From the NCBI GenBank assembly GCA_014728435.1, contig WJLP01000091.1, positions 1 through 22,446 on the forward strand: a stretch of 22,446 bases of DNA, read 5' to 3'. Every line of letters starts with the position of its first letter. Positions within the stretch are counted from its first letter, which is position 1. Under the pieces are notes generated by a model. The model did no database searches. It saw only the letters and a program-made list of their open reading frames with translations, and had not been told where the DNA came from. Below are positions 1 to 6,041 of the stretch, in pieces. This DNA is from Candidatus Uhrbacteria bacterium. GTDB lineage: Bacteria; Patescibacteriota; Patescibacteriia; 2-12-FULL-60-25. The translations under genes and the position numbers were made by a program.

Positions 1-313
1 CATCATCGCTGGTTACATTAGCAAGGTCAATTCCCATATTAACTTCCATAGCCCCGCGTGCAGTAATTGTCTGCCCAAAGAAAAAGTCTTTGAGCGCGCT
101 TCCGCTCGTCTTTTCGATAGTAACCGGCTGGTCAAAAATATAAGTTTGTGTGACTAAAAAACCTCTGTCTCGCAAAGCAGTTAAAATCACCTGCGCATCA
201 ACATTGCGAGTGTATTCGGCCGGGCGTGAAACTCTCCAACCCGCGTAAAAACCCAATCCACCGAGAAATATCATCAAAATCGCCAGCACGATATAAAAAT
301 GTCTTGTTTGCAT
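1..313 (-). CDS. DUF4230-like membrane-anchored protein (partial, C-terminus outside window)
   Basis: Reading from the ATG at 313 leftwards gives 104 residues with no stop before the window edge, so the C-terminus is missing. Residues 6-26 form one hydrophobic segment after a short basic N-terminus, which predicts a single N-terminal anchor with the rest outside the membrane. The following part (LRDRGFLVTQ, then FFFGQTITARGAMEVNMGID near residues 77-96) has the pattern of DUF4230 proteins: an alternating beta strand region ending in a G-I-D-L motif. The function of that family is unknown. The start is supported by a promoter on the same strand, TTGCCA (350-345), 17-base spacer, TAAATT (327-322), which puts the transcript start about 2 nt before the ATG, so the message would be almost leaderless. 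The family call is moderately sure. That this is a real gene is well supported. Confidence 0.72.
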   Translation of the reverse strand, partial: MQTRHFYIVLAILMIFLGGLGFYAGWRVSRPAEYTRNVDAQVILTALRDRGFLVTQTYIFDQPVTIEKTSGSALKDFFFGQTITARGAMEVNMGIDLANVTSDD

Positions 314-321
314 ATAAACCC

Positions 322-350
322 AATTTAGCTTAAATAAGCCGTTCTGGCAA
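322..350 (-). promoter_or_regulatory. Promoter of the DUF4230-like gene
   Basis: TTGCCA at 350-345, 17-base spacer, TAAATT at 327-322 on the minus strand. The predicted start (about 315) lies directly before the ATG at 313 and leaves no room for a Shine-Dalgarno site. Confidence 0.5.
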
Positions 351-375
351 CATCCCTCCGTCTCGTTGCACTCGA

Positions 376-398
376 AACCTCCCTTACCAAAGGAGGTT
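376..398. repeat. Short palindromic intergenic element
   Basis: AACCTCCCTT (376-385), loop ACC, AAAGGAGGTT (389-398): a 10-pair stem with one mismatch. It belongs to the same CCTCC/GGAGG style of short hairpin as 560-580 and 5168-5188. It has no T-run and is not a terminator. Confidence 0.55.
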
Positions 399-412
399 GA
401 TAGCCAAATATA

Positions 413-441
413 TTGACAAAAATCACAATAAATGCCATATT
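413..441 (+). promoter_or_regulatory. Promoter of the MFS gene leader
   Basis: A perfect TTGACA (413-418) is followed by a 17-base spacer and CATATT (436-441, four of six consensus bases). Transcription would start near 449, leaving a leader of about 218 nt before the MFS start codon at 667. Confidence 0.5.
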
Positions 442-559
442 TTTAGCATATGAACAACTGTCTTCATACACATCCGAACATGTTTGCACTTGTATCCGAT
501 AATTATATCGGCCGCATTTCGCATTCCCGGATCCGTATGAAGTCTAAGTAACCAAGCCT

Positions 560-580
560 CCCCTCCTTGAGAAGGAGGGG
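560..580. repeat. Short palindromic intergenic element inside the MFS leader
   Basis: CCCCTCCTT (560-568), loop GAG, AAGGAGGGG (572-580): a perfect 9-pair stem. It resembles the short CCTCC/GGAGG hairpins scattered between genes elsewhere in the window. There is no T-run after it. Confidence 0.6.
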
Positions 581-610
581 ATGAGAGGGGTGGATTTAGA
601 CTCCTCACAG

Positions 611-640
611 ACTCGGGAATAACCCCGGGTTTTATTTTTG
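611..640 (+). terminator. Intrinsic terminator upstream of the MFS start codon
   Basis: ACTCGGG (611-617), loop AATAAC, CCCGGGT (624-630), a 7-pair stem with one G-T pair, followed by TTTTATTTTTG. It sits 26 nt before the ATG and points toward the gene. The gene to the left is on the other strand, so the terminator is best explained as an attenuator in the gene's own leader. Confidence 0.55.
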
Positions 641-666
641 TTGCAAAACAAAAACAGGGGAGAAAC

Positions 667-1944
667 ATGTTTCTTGCACAACTGAAGAGTTACGAGATGA
701 AAGTGGACAACATCTTCATCATCCTCCTTGCTTCAAGAATGGTCAGCGTTTTTCTAATCACTACCATGTTCGCGCCCTTTCAAAAAAGCATCGGCATCAG
801 CCTGCATCAAATGGCAATTCTGGAAGGCCTCTTCCAACTTATCTGGTTCGCTATGGAAGTGCCTACCGGAATCATTGCCGATAAAAAAGGCCGCTCCTGG
901 TCTATCAAAATCGGCACCGCGCTTTTTGGTATCGGCATCTTCAGCTATGCTTTTGCGTTCAACTTTCTCTCCGCGCTCTTTGCCGAGATGTTCATTGCCA
1001 CCGGCATGGCCTTCATCTCCGGCGCGGATGATGCCTGGCTCGCCGACGCACTTGACCGTCAGGACAGGTTGAATGATTTTGGTGAAATTAAGTCCAAAGC
1101 CGTTAAGTGGATGGGTGTAACCGCGCTCATCTCCGGTTCTTTGGGCGCACTTATCGCAGACTTTGTCGGTTACAGGTATGTATGGCTTTTGGGCAGTGTC
1201 GCGCTTGCTTTCTCGTACTTTATCGCTCATTGGCAAATCAACGGACAAGGCGAGGTCATCGTTAATCAAAACAAGAAAGTAACAAAACGACATAAAATGC
1301 TTGGCACCATGCAAGCCGGCTACTACGCTTGGCGCGCGAGCTGGCCATTAAAATGGACAACCTTGGCCTTATGCTTCTTTACTTTAAGTTTTGCCTTTAA
1401 CCACTTCTGGCCGGTCTACCTGCGCGAGATCTCCGGCGACCAAAAATACCTAAGCGGCATCTGGATCCTGATTTACTCAATGACCATGATCGGCCCTTGG
1501 GTGCTGTCTCGCTGTTACAAAAGAGCCAACCAAGATAAACAAAAAGGCGAAAGCAAATCGCTCACTATCAGCAAACGGGGCATTGTGCTGGCGCTTCTTA
1601 TGAGCGGGTCGGGTTTGGCTCTAGCCGGTTACGCGAGTCATTTAAGTCCGGTTCTCTTGTTCTGCTGTGTACATGAACTCGGCAGGGGATTGATCGGCCC
1701 TTCTGCCGACCCTTACATCCAGCGTTTCATAAAAAGCGAATACCGCGCCACATACAAATCCATGCAAACCATGACAACCAGCCTAACCAGCTTTTGTCTG
1801 TACCTTCTCATGTCTTACATCTTGCGAGGCAAACCGGCCAACGCTGATTCTGTCGGTTACCTCTGGATGCTCATGGGCGGCACCTTGATCGCGCTTACCC
1901 TCCTCATTTTTCTCATCCGCCCGCGAGAACCGCGCCGGCACTAG
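667..1944 (+). CDS. Major facilitator superfamily transporter
   Basis: A 425-residue integral membrane protein with about 12 hydrophobic segments, the usual length for MFS permeases. The loop between helices 2 and 3 carries a recognisable motif A (PTGIIADKKGRSWSIKIG, about residues 66-83), the conformational-switch signature of the superfamily. The substrate cannot be read from the sequence; drug, sugar or metabolite export are all possible. The start has a Shine-Dalgarno site (GGGGAG, 657-662), unlike many neighbours, which fits a gene controlled through a long leader. A second ATG in frame at 697 is a less likely start. The gene is divergent from the DUF4230-like gene and ends in its own terminator at 1951-1972. 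The family assignment is confident and the substrate unknown. Confidence 0.85.
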   Translation: MFLAQLKSYEMKVDNIFIILLASRMVSVFLITTMFAPFQKSIGISLHQMAILEGLFQLIWFAMEVPTGIIADKKGRSWSIKIGTALFGIGIFSYAFAFNFLSALFAEMFIATGMAFISGADDAWLADALDRQDRLNDFGEIKSKAVKWMGVTALISGSLGALIADFVGYRYVWLLGSVALAFSYFIAHWQINGQGEVIVNQNKKVTKRHKMLGTMQAGYYAWRASWPLKWTTLALCFFTLSFAFNHFWPVYLREISGDQKYLSGIWILIYSMTMIGPWVLSRCYKRANQDKQKGESKSLTISKRGIVLALLMSGSGLALAGYASHLSPVLLFCCVHELGRGLIGPSADPYIQRFIKSEYRATYKSMQTMTTSLTSFCLYLLMSYILRGKPANADSVGYLWMLMGGTLIALTLLIFLIRPREPRRH

Positions 1945-1950
1945 CACTTT

Positions 1951-1972
1951 ACCTCCCACCCGGGAGGTTTTT
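1951..1972 (+). terminator. Terminator of the MFS gene
   Basis: ACCTCCC (1951-1957), loop ACCC, GGGAGGT (1962-1968), then a run of five T, starting 7 nt after the MFS stop codon. Confidence 0.8.
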
Positions 1973-1991
1973 GTTAATGACATTTTATTAT

Positions 1992-2012
1992 CAAAAACGC
2001 GCTATGGCGCGT
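1992..2012 (-). terminator. Terminator of the tandem-Nudix gene
   Basis: On the minus strand ACGCGC (2012-2007), loop CATA, GCGCGT (2002-1997), followed by T residues (1997-1993). It lies 12 nt beyond the Nudix stop codon and faces the MFS terminator, so the two convergent transcripts are each closed separately. Confidence 0.7.
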
Positions 2013-2024
2013 CTGTACAAATAA

Positions 2025-2870
2025 TCACTTGCCGTTTTCCCGCATCTTTTTAATATACTCAAACGCATAACTCAAAATATACTTATCACTTTCCAACATG
2101 TGCAAGTCATCCATCCCGTCTTCGCCAACCCAGGCCCAATCCGCCCCTTCCTGCAACTTCAAACCCCACTTGCTTTCACACTTCTCCACAAAGATATGCA
2201 TGTTTGATTTTTGCTTTGGATGCTGAAAAGAAGTTTTCATAATCAAACGCGGCCGATTAACTTTATATTTAAGCTCCTCAAACGCCTCTCTCGTCACGGC
2301 TTCACGCGGGCTTTCACCCGGCTCGATTCCACCACCAAAAAACGACCAATAACCCGGTAAGAATTCTTTCTCATTATCTCTTTTTTGCAATAAAATGTTT
2401 CCTTTTTTATCAAATAAAAATATAATTACCACGTCTCTTTCCCTCAAAGAGTTCAACCAGACATGAACATACCTGATCAGTTCTCTGTCATGCCGCTGGA
2501 TTTTTAGTGTATCCAAATGATCCGCGTCAAACCAGCCCCAGTTCTCACCATCCTTTATCTGCAATTTTTGTTTTTTAGTAAAGCGTTCGGTAAAAATATG
2601 CAAATGAGCTTTAAAATCTTTATGCTCAAAGGTGGTGCTCAATACATACTTGGGATTTTTTGCCACGTATCCCAGCTCCTCACGAGCTTTTCGCCGTACA
2701 GATTGAAACGGGGTTTCACCAACCCTGACTCTGCCGCCAAAAGTACACCAGTAATGCGGTAAAAAATTTCTGCTCTTGGGCCTCAGTTGTAACAAAAAAC
2801 GCCCACTGTCATTTTGTAACAGATAAACGCTGAAATGGCGCTCCTCCTTAACCAATTCATGGGCATGCAT
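2025..2870 (-). CDS. Tandem Nudix-domain hydrolase
   Basis: A 281-residue protein made of two Nudix domains. Domain 1 (about 10-130) has its Nudix box at 46-68 (GRVRVGE, seven residues, RKAREELGY). Domain 2 (about 145-265) has it at 180-202 (GGIEPGE, seven residues, REAFEELKY). Nudix enzymes hydrolyse nucleoside diphosphates linked to another group, using the box glutamates to bind Mg. Box 2 has the full REUxEE core but K instead of the usual G. Box 1 has K61 where the first glutamate of REUxEE is expected and keeps E64/E65. Domain 1 may therefore be weaker or used for binding. The two halves also match outside the boxes (FLPHYW/FLPGYW, HLHIF/NMHIF, NWGW/DWAW), so the protein arose by internal duplication. 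The substrate is unknown. TTGACA at 2905-2900 may be its -35 element, but no good -10 follows. Confidence 0.88.
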   Translation of the reverse strand: MHAHELVKEERHFSVYLLQNDSGRFLLQLRPKSRNFLPHYWCTFGGRVRVGETPFQSVRRKAREELGYVAKNPKYVLSTTFEHKDFKAHLHIFTERFTKKQKLQIKDGENWGWFDADHLDTLKIQRHDRELIRYVHVWLNSLRERDVVIIFLFDKKGNILLQKRDNEKEFLPGYWSFFGGGIEPGESPREAVTREAFEELKYKVNRPRLIMKTSFQHPKQKSNMHIFVEKCESKWGLKLQEGADWAWVGEDGMDDLHMLESDKYILSYAFEYIKKMRENGK

Positions 2871-2949
2871 AATCTTTGCGTACCATGCAGATACGCATAT
2901 GTCAATGGTTTGCGCTAATCAAGGGTCGCGCCAACTTGAAATTTATCAC

Positions 2950-2995
2950 AAAAAGACCAAGCCCTGTCGCGTCTAACGCAGTTAGCCCGGTCTTT
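2950..2995 (-). terminator. Terminator of gyrB
   Basis: On the minus strand AAAGACC (2995-2989) pairs with GGTCTTT (2958-2952), running into a T-run (2954-2950). An inner CTAAC/GTTAG hairpin (2973-2985) sits in the loop. It lies about 40 nt past the gyrB stop codon. Confidence 0.65.
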
Positions 2996-3033
2996 GTTAT
3001 TTAATATTTGTAATTTGTTATTTGGAAATGTCG

Positions 3034-5094
3034 CTAGACATCAACAGTAGCTTTCTTGGCATGTGTTTGAATAAACTTTTTGCGCGGGGCAACCTCCGAG
3101 CCCATCAAAACATCAAACGTCTCATCCGCCTCTGCCGCGTCCATTATACTGATGCGTTTCATTACACGCCTTTCCGGATCCATCGTAGTTTCCCATAATT
3201 GCTCCGGATTCATCTCACCCAAACCTTTATAGCGCTGTAAGCTGATACCGCCGGCCTTTTTCTTCTCTTCATCGCCTTCGCTTTCATCGCCTTCACCCGC
3301 TTCAACCTCCTCAACCTCTTCCGGCTCAACCTCGTCTTTGCTTTTCTTGCCTTTTTTGGCTTCTTTCAAAAGCTCATCCAAAATCTTATCTTTTTCAGCC
3401 TCCGTATAAGCATACCGCATATTTTTGCCCTTGCCGATCCGATACAGCGGCGGTTGCGCCACATAAACATATCCGTCATTAATCAACTGCGGAAAATATC
3501 TGTAAAACAAAGTCAGCAACAGCGTCCGAATATGCGAGCCGTCAACATCGGCATCAGTCATAATCACTATCCTGTGATAGCGCAATTTTTCCATATCCAG
3601 ATTTTCGCCGATACCCGTGCCCAGCGCTATCACCAAATTTTTAATCTCATTGTTGGACAACATCTTATCAAGCCTCGCCCTTTCCACGTTCAAGATCTTA
3701 CCGCGTAAAGGCAAGATCGCTTGATGTTCACGGTCGCGCCCTTGCTTGGCCGAACCGCCGGCCGAATCACCCTCAACAATATAAAGCTCCGAATTGGACG
3801 GGTCCTTACTGGAACAATCCGCCAGCTTGCCCGGTAGCGTTAAGCCTTCCAAAGCGCCCTTGCGAATCACAGTGTCTCGAGCGGCACGCGCGGCCGCTCT
3901 GGCCCTCTGCGCGAGCACACATTTGCCGATAATCGCCTCCGCGTCTTTGGGATGCTCTTCCAAAAAGATGGCAAACGATTCGCTCATCAAAGACTCAACC
4001 GCGGTCCTGGCCTCCGGATTGCCCAGTTTGGCTTTGGTCTGCCCTTCAAACTGCGGCTCTTGAATCTTCACCGAAATCACGGCAGTCAACCCCTCTCTAA
4101 CATCATCACCGCTCAAATTATCATCCTTCTCTTTCAAATATCCTTTATTACGGGCGTAAGTATTCAACACGCGCGTCAGAGCCGTTCTAAAACCCATTAC
4201 ATGCATGCCGCCTTCCGGATTATGTATATTATTGGCAAAAGCCATTACCGTCTCTTTAAAATCATCCGTGTATTGAATGCCCAACTCCACTTCAATATCT
4301 TCCACTTTTTTATCTACATAAAAGATGTTGTCGTGTTTGCGTTGTTTACGGCTGTTTAAATGCTTTACATAAGATTTAACACCGCCCTCAAAATAAAAGC
4401 TGTAATTGATGGGTTGTTTTTTCTCGCGCTCATCAACAATCAAAACCCTTATGCCTTTGGTCAGATAACATTGCTGCCGCAGATGGTCGTGAATGTACTT
4501 AAGGTCAAATTCAGTAGCCGAAAAAATACCCGGGTCAGGCTTAAATGTAATTTTGGTGCCGTGTTTTTTACTGGTGCCCACTTTTTTAACTTTGGTTTTG
4601 GCCTTGCCCATCTCATATCGTTGAAACCATTCCGCGCCGTCTCTATGCACTGTTGCTTCAACCCATTCGGACAAAGCGTTTACAACCGATACACCCACGC
4701 CGTGCAAACCGCCCGAAATTTTATAACCAGATCCTTCACCGCCAAACTTACCGCCCGCGTGCAACTTGGTCAGCACCAGTTCCAAAGCTGAAACTTTATA
4801 TTGCTTATGGATATCAACCGGAATACCGCGACCGTTATCACTCACACTCACACTGCCGTCCGCGTTCAATGTCACGGTCACCAAATCCGCGTGCCCGGCC
4901 ATCGCCTCATCAAACGAGTTGTCCACTACCTCCCAGATCAAATGATGCAATCCGGCTTCACCCGTCGAACCGATATACATTCCCGGGCGCTTGCGCACCG
5001 GCTCCAATCCTTCCAAAACAGATATCTGTTCGGCTCCGTATGAGCCTTTTTTAGCCTTTGTTTTCGGCTTCTTCTCTTCAGTCTTTTTTGGCAT
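3034..5094 (-). CDS. gyrB: DNA gyrase subunit B
   Basis: A 686-residue type IIA topoisomerase ATPase subunit; with GyrA (not in the window) it introduces negative supercoils. The GHKL ATPase domain shows EVVDNSFDEA (55-64), SDNGRGIP (85-92) and GGLHGVGVSVVNALS (128-142). The Toprim domain shows IVEGDSAGG (439-447) with catalytic E441, and DADVDGSHI (514-522) with metal-binding D514, D516 and D518. The C-terminal QRYKGLGEMN motif is at 620-629. Two features are unusual: a lysine-rich N-terminal tail of about 16 residues, and a charged insert at about 577-614 (a Lys patch, then mostly Glu/Asp) just before QRYKGLGEMN, where typical GyrB has a short linker. I chose the ATG at 5094 because the promoter (5106-5134) predicts a transcript starting near 5099. 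The in-frame ATG at 5115 would lie upstream of it. ParE is the alternative, but only one such gene is visible. Confidence 0.93.
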   Translation of the reverse strand: MPKKTEEKKPKTKAKKGSYGAEQISVLEGLEPVRKRPGMYIGSTGEAGLHHLIWEVVDNSFDEAMAGHADLVTVTLNADGSVSVSDNGRGIPVDIHKQYKVSALELVLTKLHAGGKFGGEGSGYKISGGLHGVGVSVVNALSEWVEATVHRDGAEWFQRYEMGKAKTKVKKVGTSKKHGTKITFKPDPGIFSATEFDLKYIHDHLRQQCYLTKGIRVLIVDEREKKQPINYSFYFEGGVKSYVKHLNSRKQRKHDNIFYVDKKVEDIEVELGIQYTDDFKETVMAFANNIHNPEGGMHVMGFRTALTRVLNTYARNKGYLKEKDDNLSGDDVREGLTAVISVKIQEPQFEGQTKAKLGNPEARTAVESLMSESFAIFLEEHPKDAEAIIGKCVLAQRARAAARAARDTVIRKGALEGLTLPGKLADCSSKDPSNSELYIVEGDSAGGSAKQGRDREHQAILPLRGKILNVERARLDKMLSNNEIKNLVIALGTGIGENLDMEKLRYHRIVIMTDADVDGSHIRTLLLTLFYRYFPQLINDGYVYVAQPPLYRIGKGKNMRYAYTEAEKDKILDELLKEAKKGKKSKDEVEPEEVEEVEAGEGDESEGDEEKKKAGGISLQRYKGLGEMNPEQLWETTMDPERRVMKRISIMDAAEADETFDVLMGSEVAPRKKFIQTHAKKATVDV

Positions 5095-5105
5095 ATAACG
5101 GACGT

Positions 5106-5134
5106 ATATTACCAAAAAATACCTTAAGTATCAA
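5106..5134 (-). promoter_or_regulatory. gyrB promoter
   Basis: TTGATA (5134-5129), 17-base spacer, TAATAT (5111-5106) on the minus strand. The predicted start near 5099 leaves about 5 nt before the ATG at 5094, so the gyrB message is nearly leaderless. Confidence 0.6.
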
Positions 5135-5167
5135 GAAGAATTGTCAAGGTTAACTCCCTCCAAAACA

Positions 5168-5274
5168 TCCCTCTTAAAATAAGAGGGAGACTAAAGCTTC
5201 GCCAAGCCCCTCTCTTTCCTGAACTGAATTCAGGACCACGTTTTCTAAGTAACGTTGCGCTGAACTTGTTTCAG
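5168..5274. repeat. Cluster of short palindromic intergenic repeats
   Basis: Three hairpins lie in a row. TCCCTCTTA/TAAGAGGGA (5168-5188, perfect 9 pairs, loop AAA). CCTGAA/TTCAGG (5218-5234, 6 pairs). CTGAA/TTCAG (5260-5274, 5 pairs, core CTGAACTTGTTTCAG). The last two look like diverged copies of one element. Short elements of this CTGAACTTGTTTCAG kind are common between genes in many bacterial genomes. No protein gene is visible here. Confidence 0.55.
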
Positions 5275-5300
5275 TGAGAAGGGAAGGGGTGAGTCAGTAC

Positions 5301-5333
5301 AAAAAAACCGCCCTGAGCAGAGTCGAAGGGCGG
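5301..5333 (-). terminator. Intrinsic terminator of the candidate non-coding RNA
   Basis: On the minus strand CCGCCCT (5333-5327) pairs with AGGGCGG (5314-5308), followed by TTTTTTT (5307-5301). The loop carries the common TTCGACTCTGCTC palindromic-repeat core, so a dispersed repeat may have been recruited as terminator. Confidence 0.8.
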
Positions 5334-5769
5334 GGATACCACCTCGTACTTAAAAAAATGTACGAGTCCTCCGCACTATCTCGGAGGCGCGAGTCGTTTC
5401 CGCGGTTTGGGAAGACTCGTGGGTCGAGTGTCAAATTACGCGCCACTCTCTTATGTTCCGATAATTATCGGCCATAAGCCGAGGGCGCGTCGGCTGATCC
5501 CCTTTGCGGCGGGGATAACCAACTACAAGGCCATCTGACGCAGCCGCCTGCGATTCTGGCCGAGTATCCTATAGAATGCGCACCGCAATCAAATGTTTGG
5601 GCGATCCACAATAGGGCGCATTGCCCATAACTGTCCGCCCGATCAAAAGTGCGGTGCGCAATGGCTCGAAGAGGGTCAAATGACCCCCCAACGGACGAAA
5701 GATGCAAAACGGCCGCATCAATCAGTCTTCGCCGCCCCGCGGTGTAGTCGTGCCGTTTAACCCGCGATT
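5301..5769 (-). ncRNA. Candidate large structured non-coding RNA (about 470 nt)
   Basis: A minus-strand unit with a strong promoter (5776-5804) and a strong intrinsic terminator (5301-5333) but no convincing reading frame. Perfect or near-perfect pairings fill it. AAACGGC 5752-5758 with 5707-5713. An 11-pair helix joins TGCGCACCGCA (5660-5650) to TGCGGTGCGCA (5587-5577), enclosing GGGCG/CGCCC (5636-5640 with 5599-5603). GGCCA/TGGCC with inner CGCAG/CTGCG (5529-5561). ATCCCC/GGGGAT (5497-5516). ACGCGCC/GGCGCGT (5484-5490 with 5438-5444) encloses the palindrome 5458-5471. ACTCG/CGAGT (5415-5429), CCTCCG/CGGAGG (5368-5387) and CTCGTAC/GTACGAG (5343-5366) follow. GTCCG (5696-5692) could pair with CGGAC (5637-5633), crossing the 11-pair helix as a pseudoknot. 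The conserved cores of RNase P RNA, tmRNA, SRP RNA and 6S RNA were looked for and not seen. Its identity is unknown. Confidence 0.6.
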
Positions 5770-5775
5770 ATCGTT

Positions 5776-5804
5776 AAGCTATCACAATTTTTAGGCTTTG
5801 TCAA
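5776..5804 (-). promoter_or_regulatory. Strong promoter of the candidate non-coding RNA
   Basis: A perfect TTGACA (5804-5799), 17-base spacer, then TAGCTT (5781-5776) with an extended -10 TG one base upstream. The predicted start is near 5769. This is one of the best matches to the sigma-70 consensus in the window. Confidence 0.7.
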
Positions 5805-5823
5805 CCCCTTTGTACAGTTAACC

Positions 5824-5869
5824 TCTAAGGGTAACTATCTAGGCATCTAAGGGTAACTAAGGTTAACTA
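5824..5869. repeat. Direct-repeat cluster TCTAAGGGTAACTA
   Basis: Two perfect 14-base copies (5824-5837 and 5846-5859) are 22 bases apart, followed by an overlapping degenerate copy ACTAAGGTTAACTA (5856-5869, 12 of 14). The cluster begins 20 bases upstream of the -35 element of the non-coding RNA promoter. The 22-base spacing is two helical turns, which would suit a regulator binding one face. AAGGTTAACT also occurs at 5146-5155, upstream of gyrB. Confidence 0.6.
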
Positions 5870-5941
5870 AGCCAATTATGCCAGGTTCCCCAATATCAGC
5901 ATCCAGAGAGATGCGCTTTAGTTGGTATTTGCAAGTTGAAG

Positions 5942-5947
5942 TATAAT
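5942..5947 (+). promoter_or_regulatory. Possible -10 element upstream of the histidine phosphatase
   Basis: A perfect TATAAT, about 95 bases before the start codon at 6042. No good -35 lies at 16-18 bases, so the promoter call is weak. Confidence 0.3.
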
Positions 5948-6000
5948 CATTTAACTCCTATAGTAATCATGTTAATATGAGCAAAATCATGATTAATCAA

Positions 6001-6027
6001 GACACGTCGTTCGCGAACGACAGTGTC
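6001..6027. promoter_or_regulatory. Perfect 16-base palindrome directly upstream of the histidine phosphatase
   Basis: GTCGTTCGCGAACGAC (6006-6021) is a perfect palindrome, extended by GACAC (6001-6005) and GTGTC (6023-6027) with one extra A. It ends 14 bases before the ATG at 6042. There is no T-run, so it is not a terminator. An operator or a hairpin in the 5' leader are both possible. A second palindrome, AATCATGATT, is at 5985-5994. Confidence 0.5.
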
Positions 6028-6041
6028 AAGGTTCAGACGTT

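Larger units (their letters stand above)
449..666 (+). promoter_or_regulatory. Structured leader of the MFS gene, candidate attenuator or riboswitch
   Basis: The leader can fold into several helices. CTTCATAC (462-469) pairs with GTATGAAG (535-542), continued inside by ATCCG (472-476) with CGGAT (528-532), and encloses a CCGATA/TATCGG hairpin (497-512). AGTCTAA (541-547) pairs with TTAGACT (596-602) around the hairpin at 560-580. An intrinsic terminator follows at 611-640. AGTCT (541-545) can instead pair with AGACT (609-613), which overlaps the 5' arm of the terminator, so a switch between two folds is possible. It matches no riboswitch class I recognise. The helices are seen; the regulation is inferred. 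Confidence 0.45.

Noticed and set aside
423..668. 81-codon open frame on the minus strand across the MFS leader
   Set aside because: Its NPPLSSPPSQGGE stretch is simply a translation of the palindromic repeat at 560-580. There is no promoter or ribosome site.
5094..5115. gyrB start at the upstream ATG (5115)
   Set aside because: The promoter predicts transcription starting near 5099, downstream of that ATG.
5281..5366. T-box-like GAGGTGGTATCCCCG before the terminator on the minus strand
   Set aside because: It looks like the GGTGG...CCGCG of T-boxes, but there is no Stem I, the consensus is imperfect, and gyrB is not an expected T-box target and has its own promoter.
5465..5707. 80-codon open frame on the minus strand inside the candidate RNA
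   Set aside because: It begins with TTG, has no Shine-Dalgarno site, is low in sensible composition, and spans several perfect RNA helices.
5301..5769. RNase P RNA or tmRNA
   Set aside because: The GAGGAAAGTCC and ACAGAA...GGCTTA cores of RNase P RNA are absent (only a GGCTTAT is seen). The tRNA-like ends and tag frame of tmRNA are absent.
5116..6041. Replication origin next to gyrB
   Set aside because: It contains no TTATCCACA-type boxes and no dnaA or dnaN nearby. The short direct repeats (5824-5869) alone are not enough.
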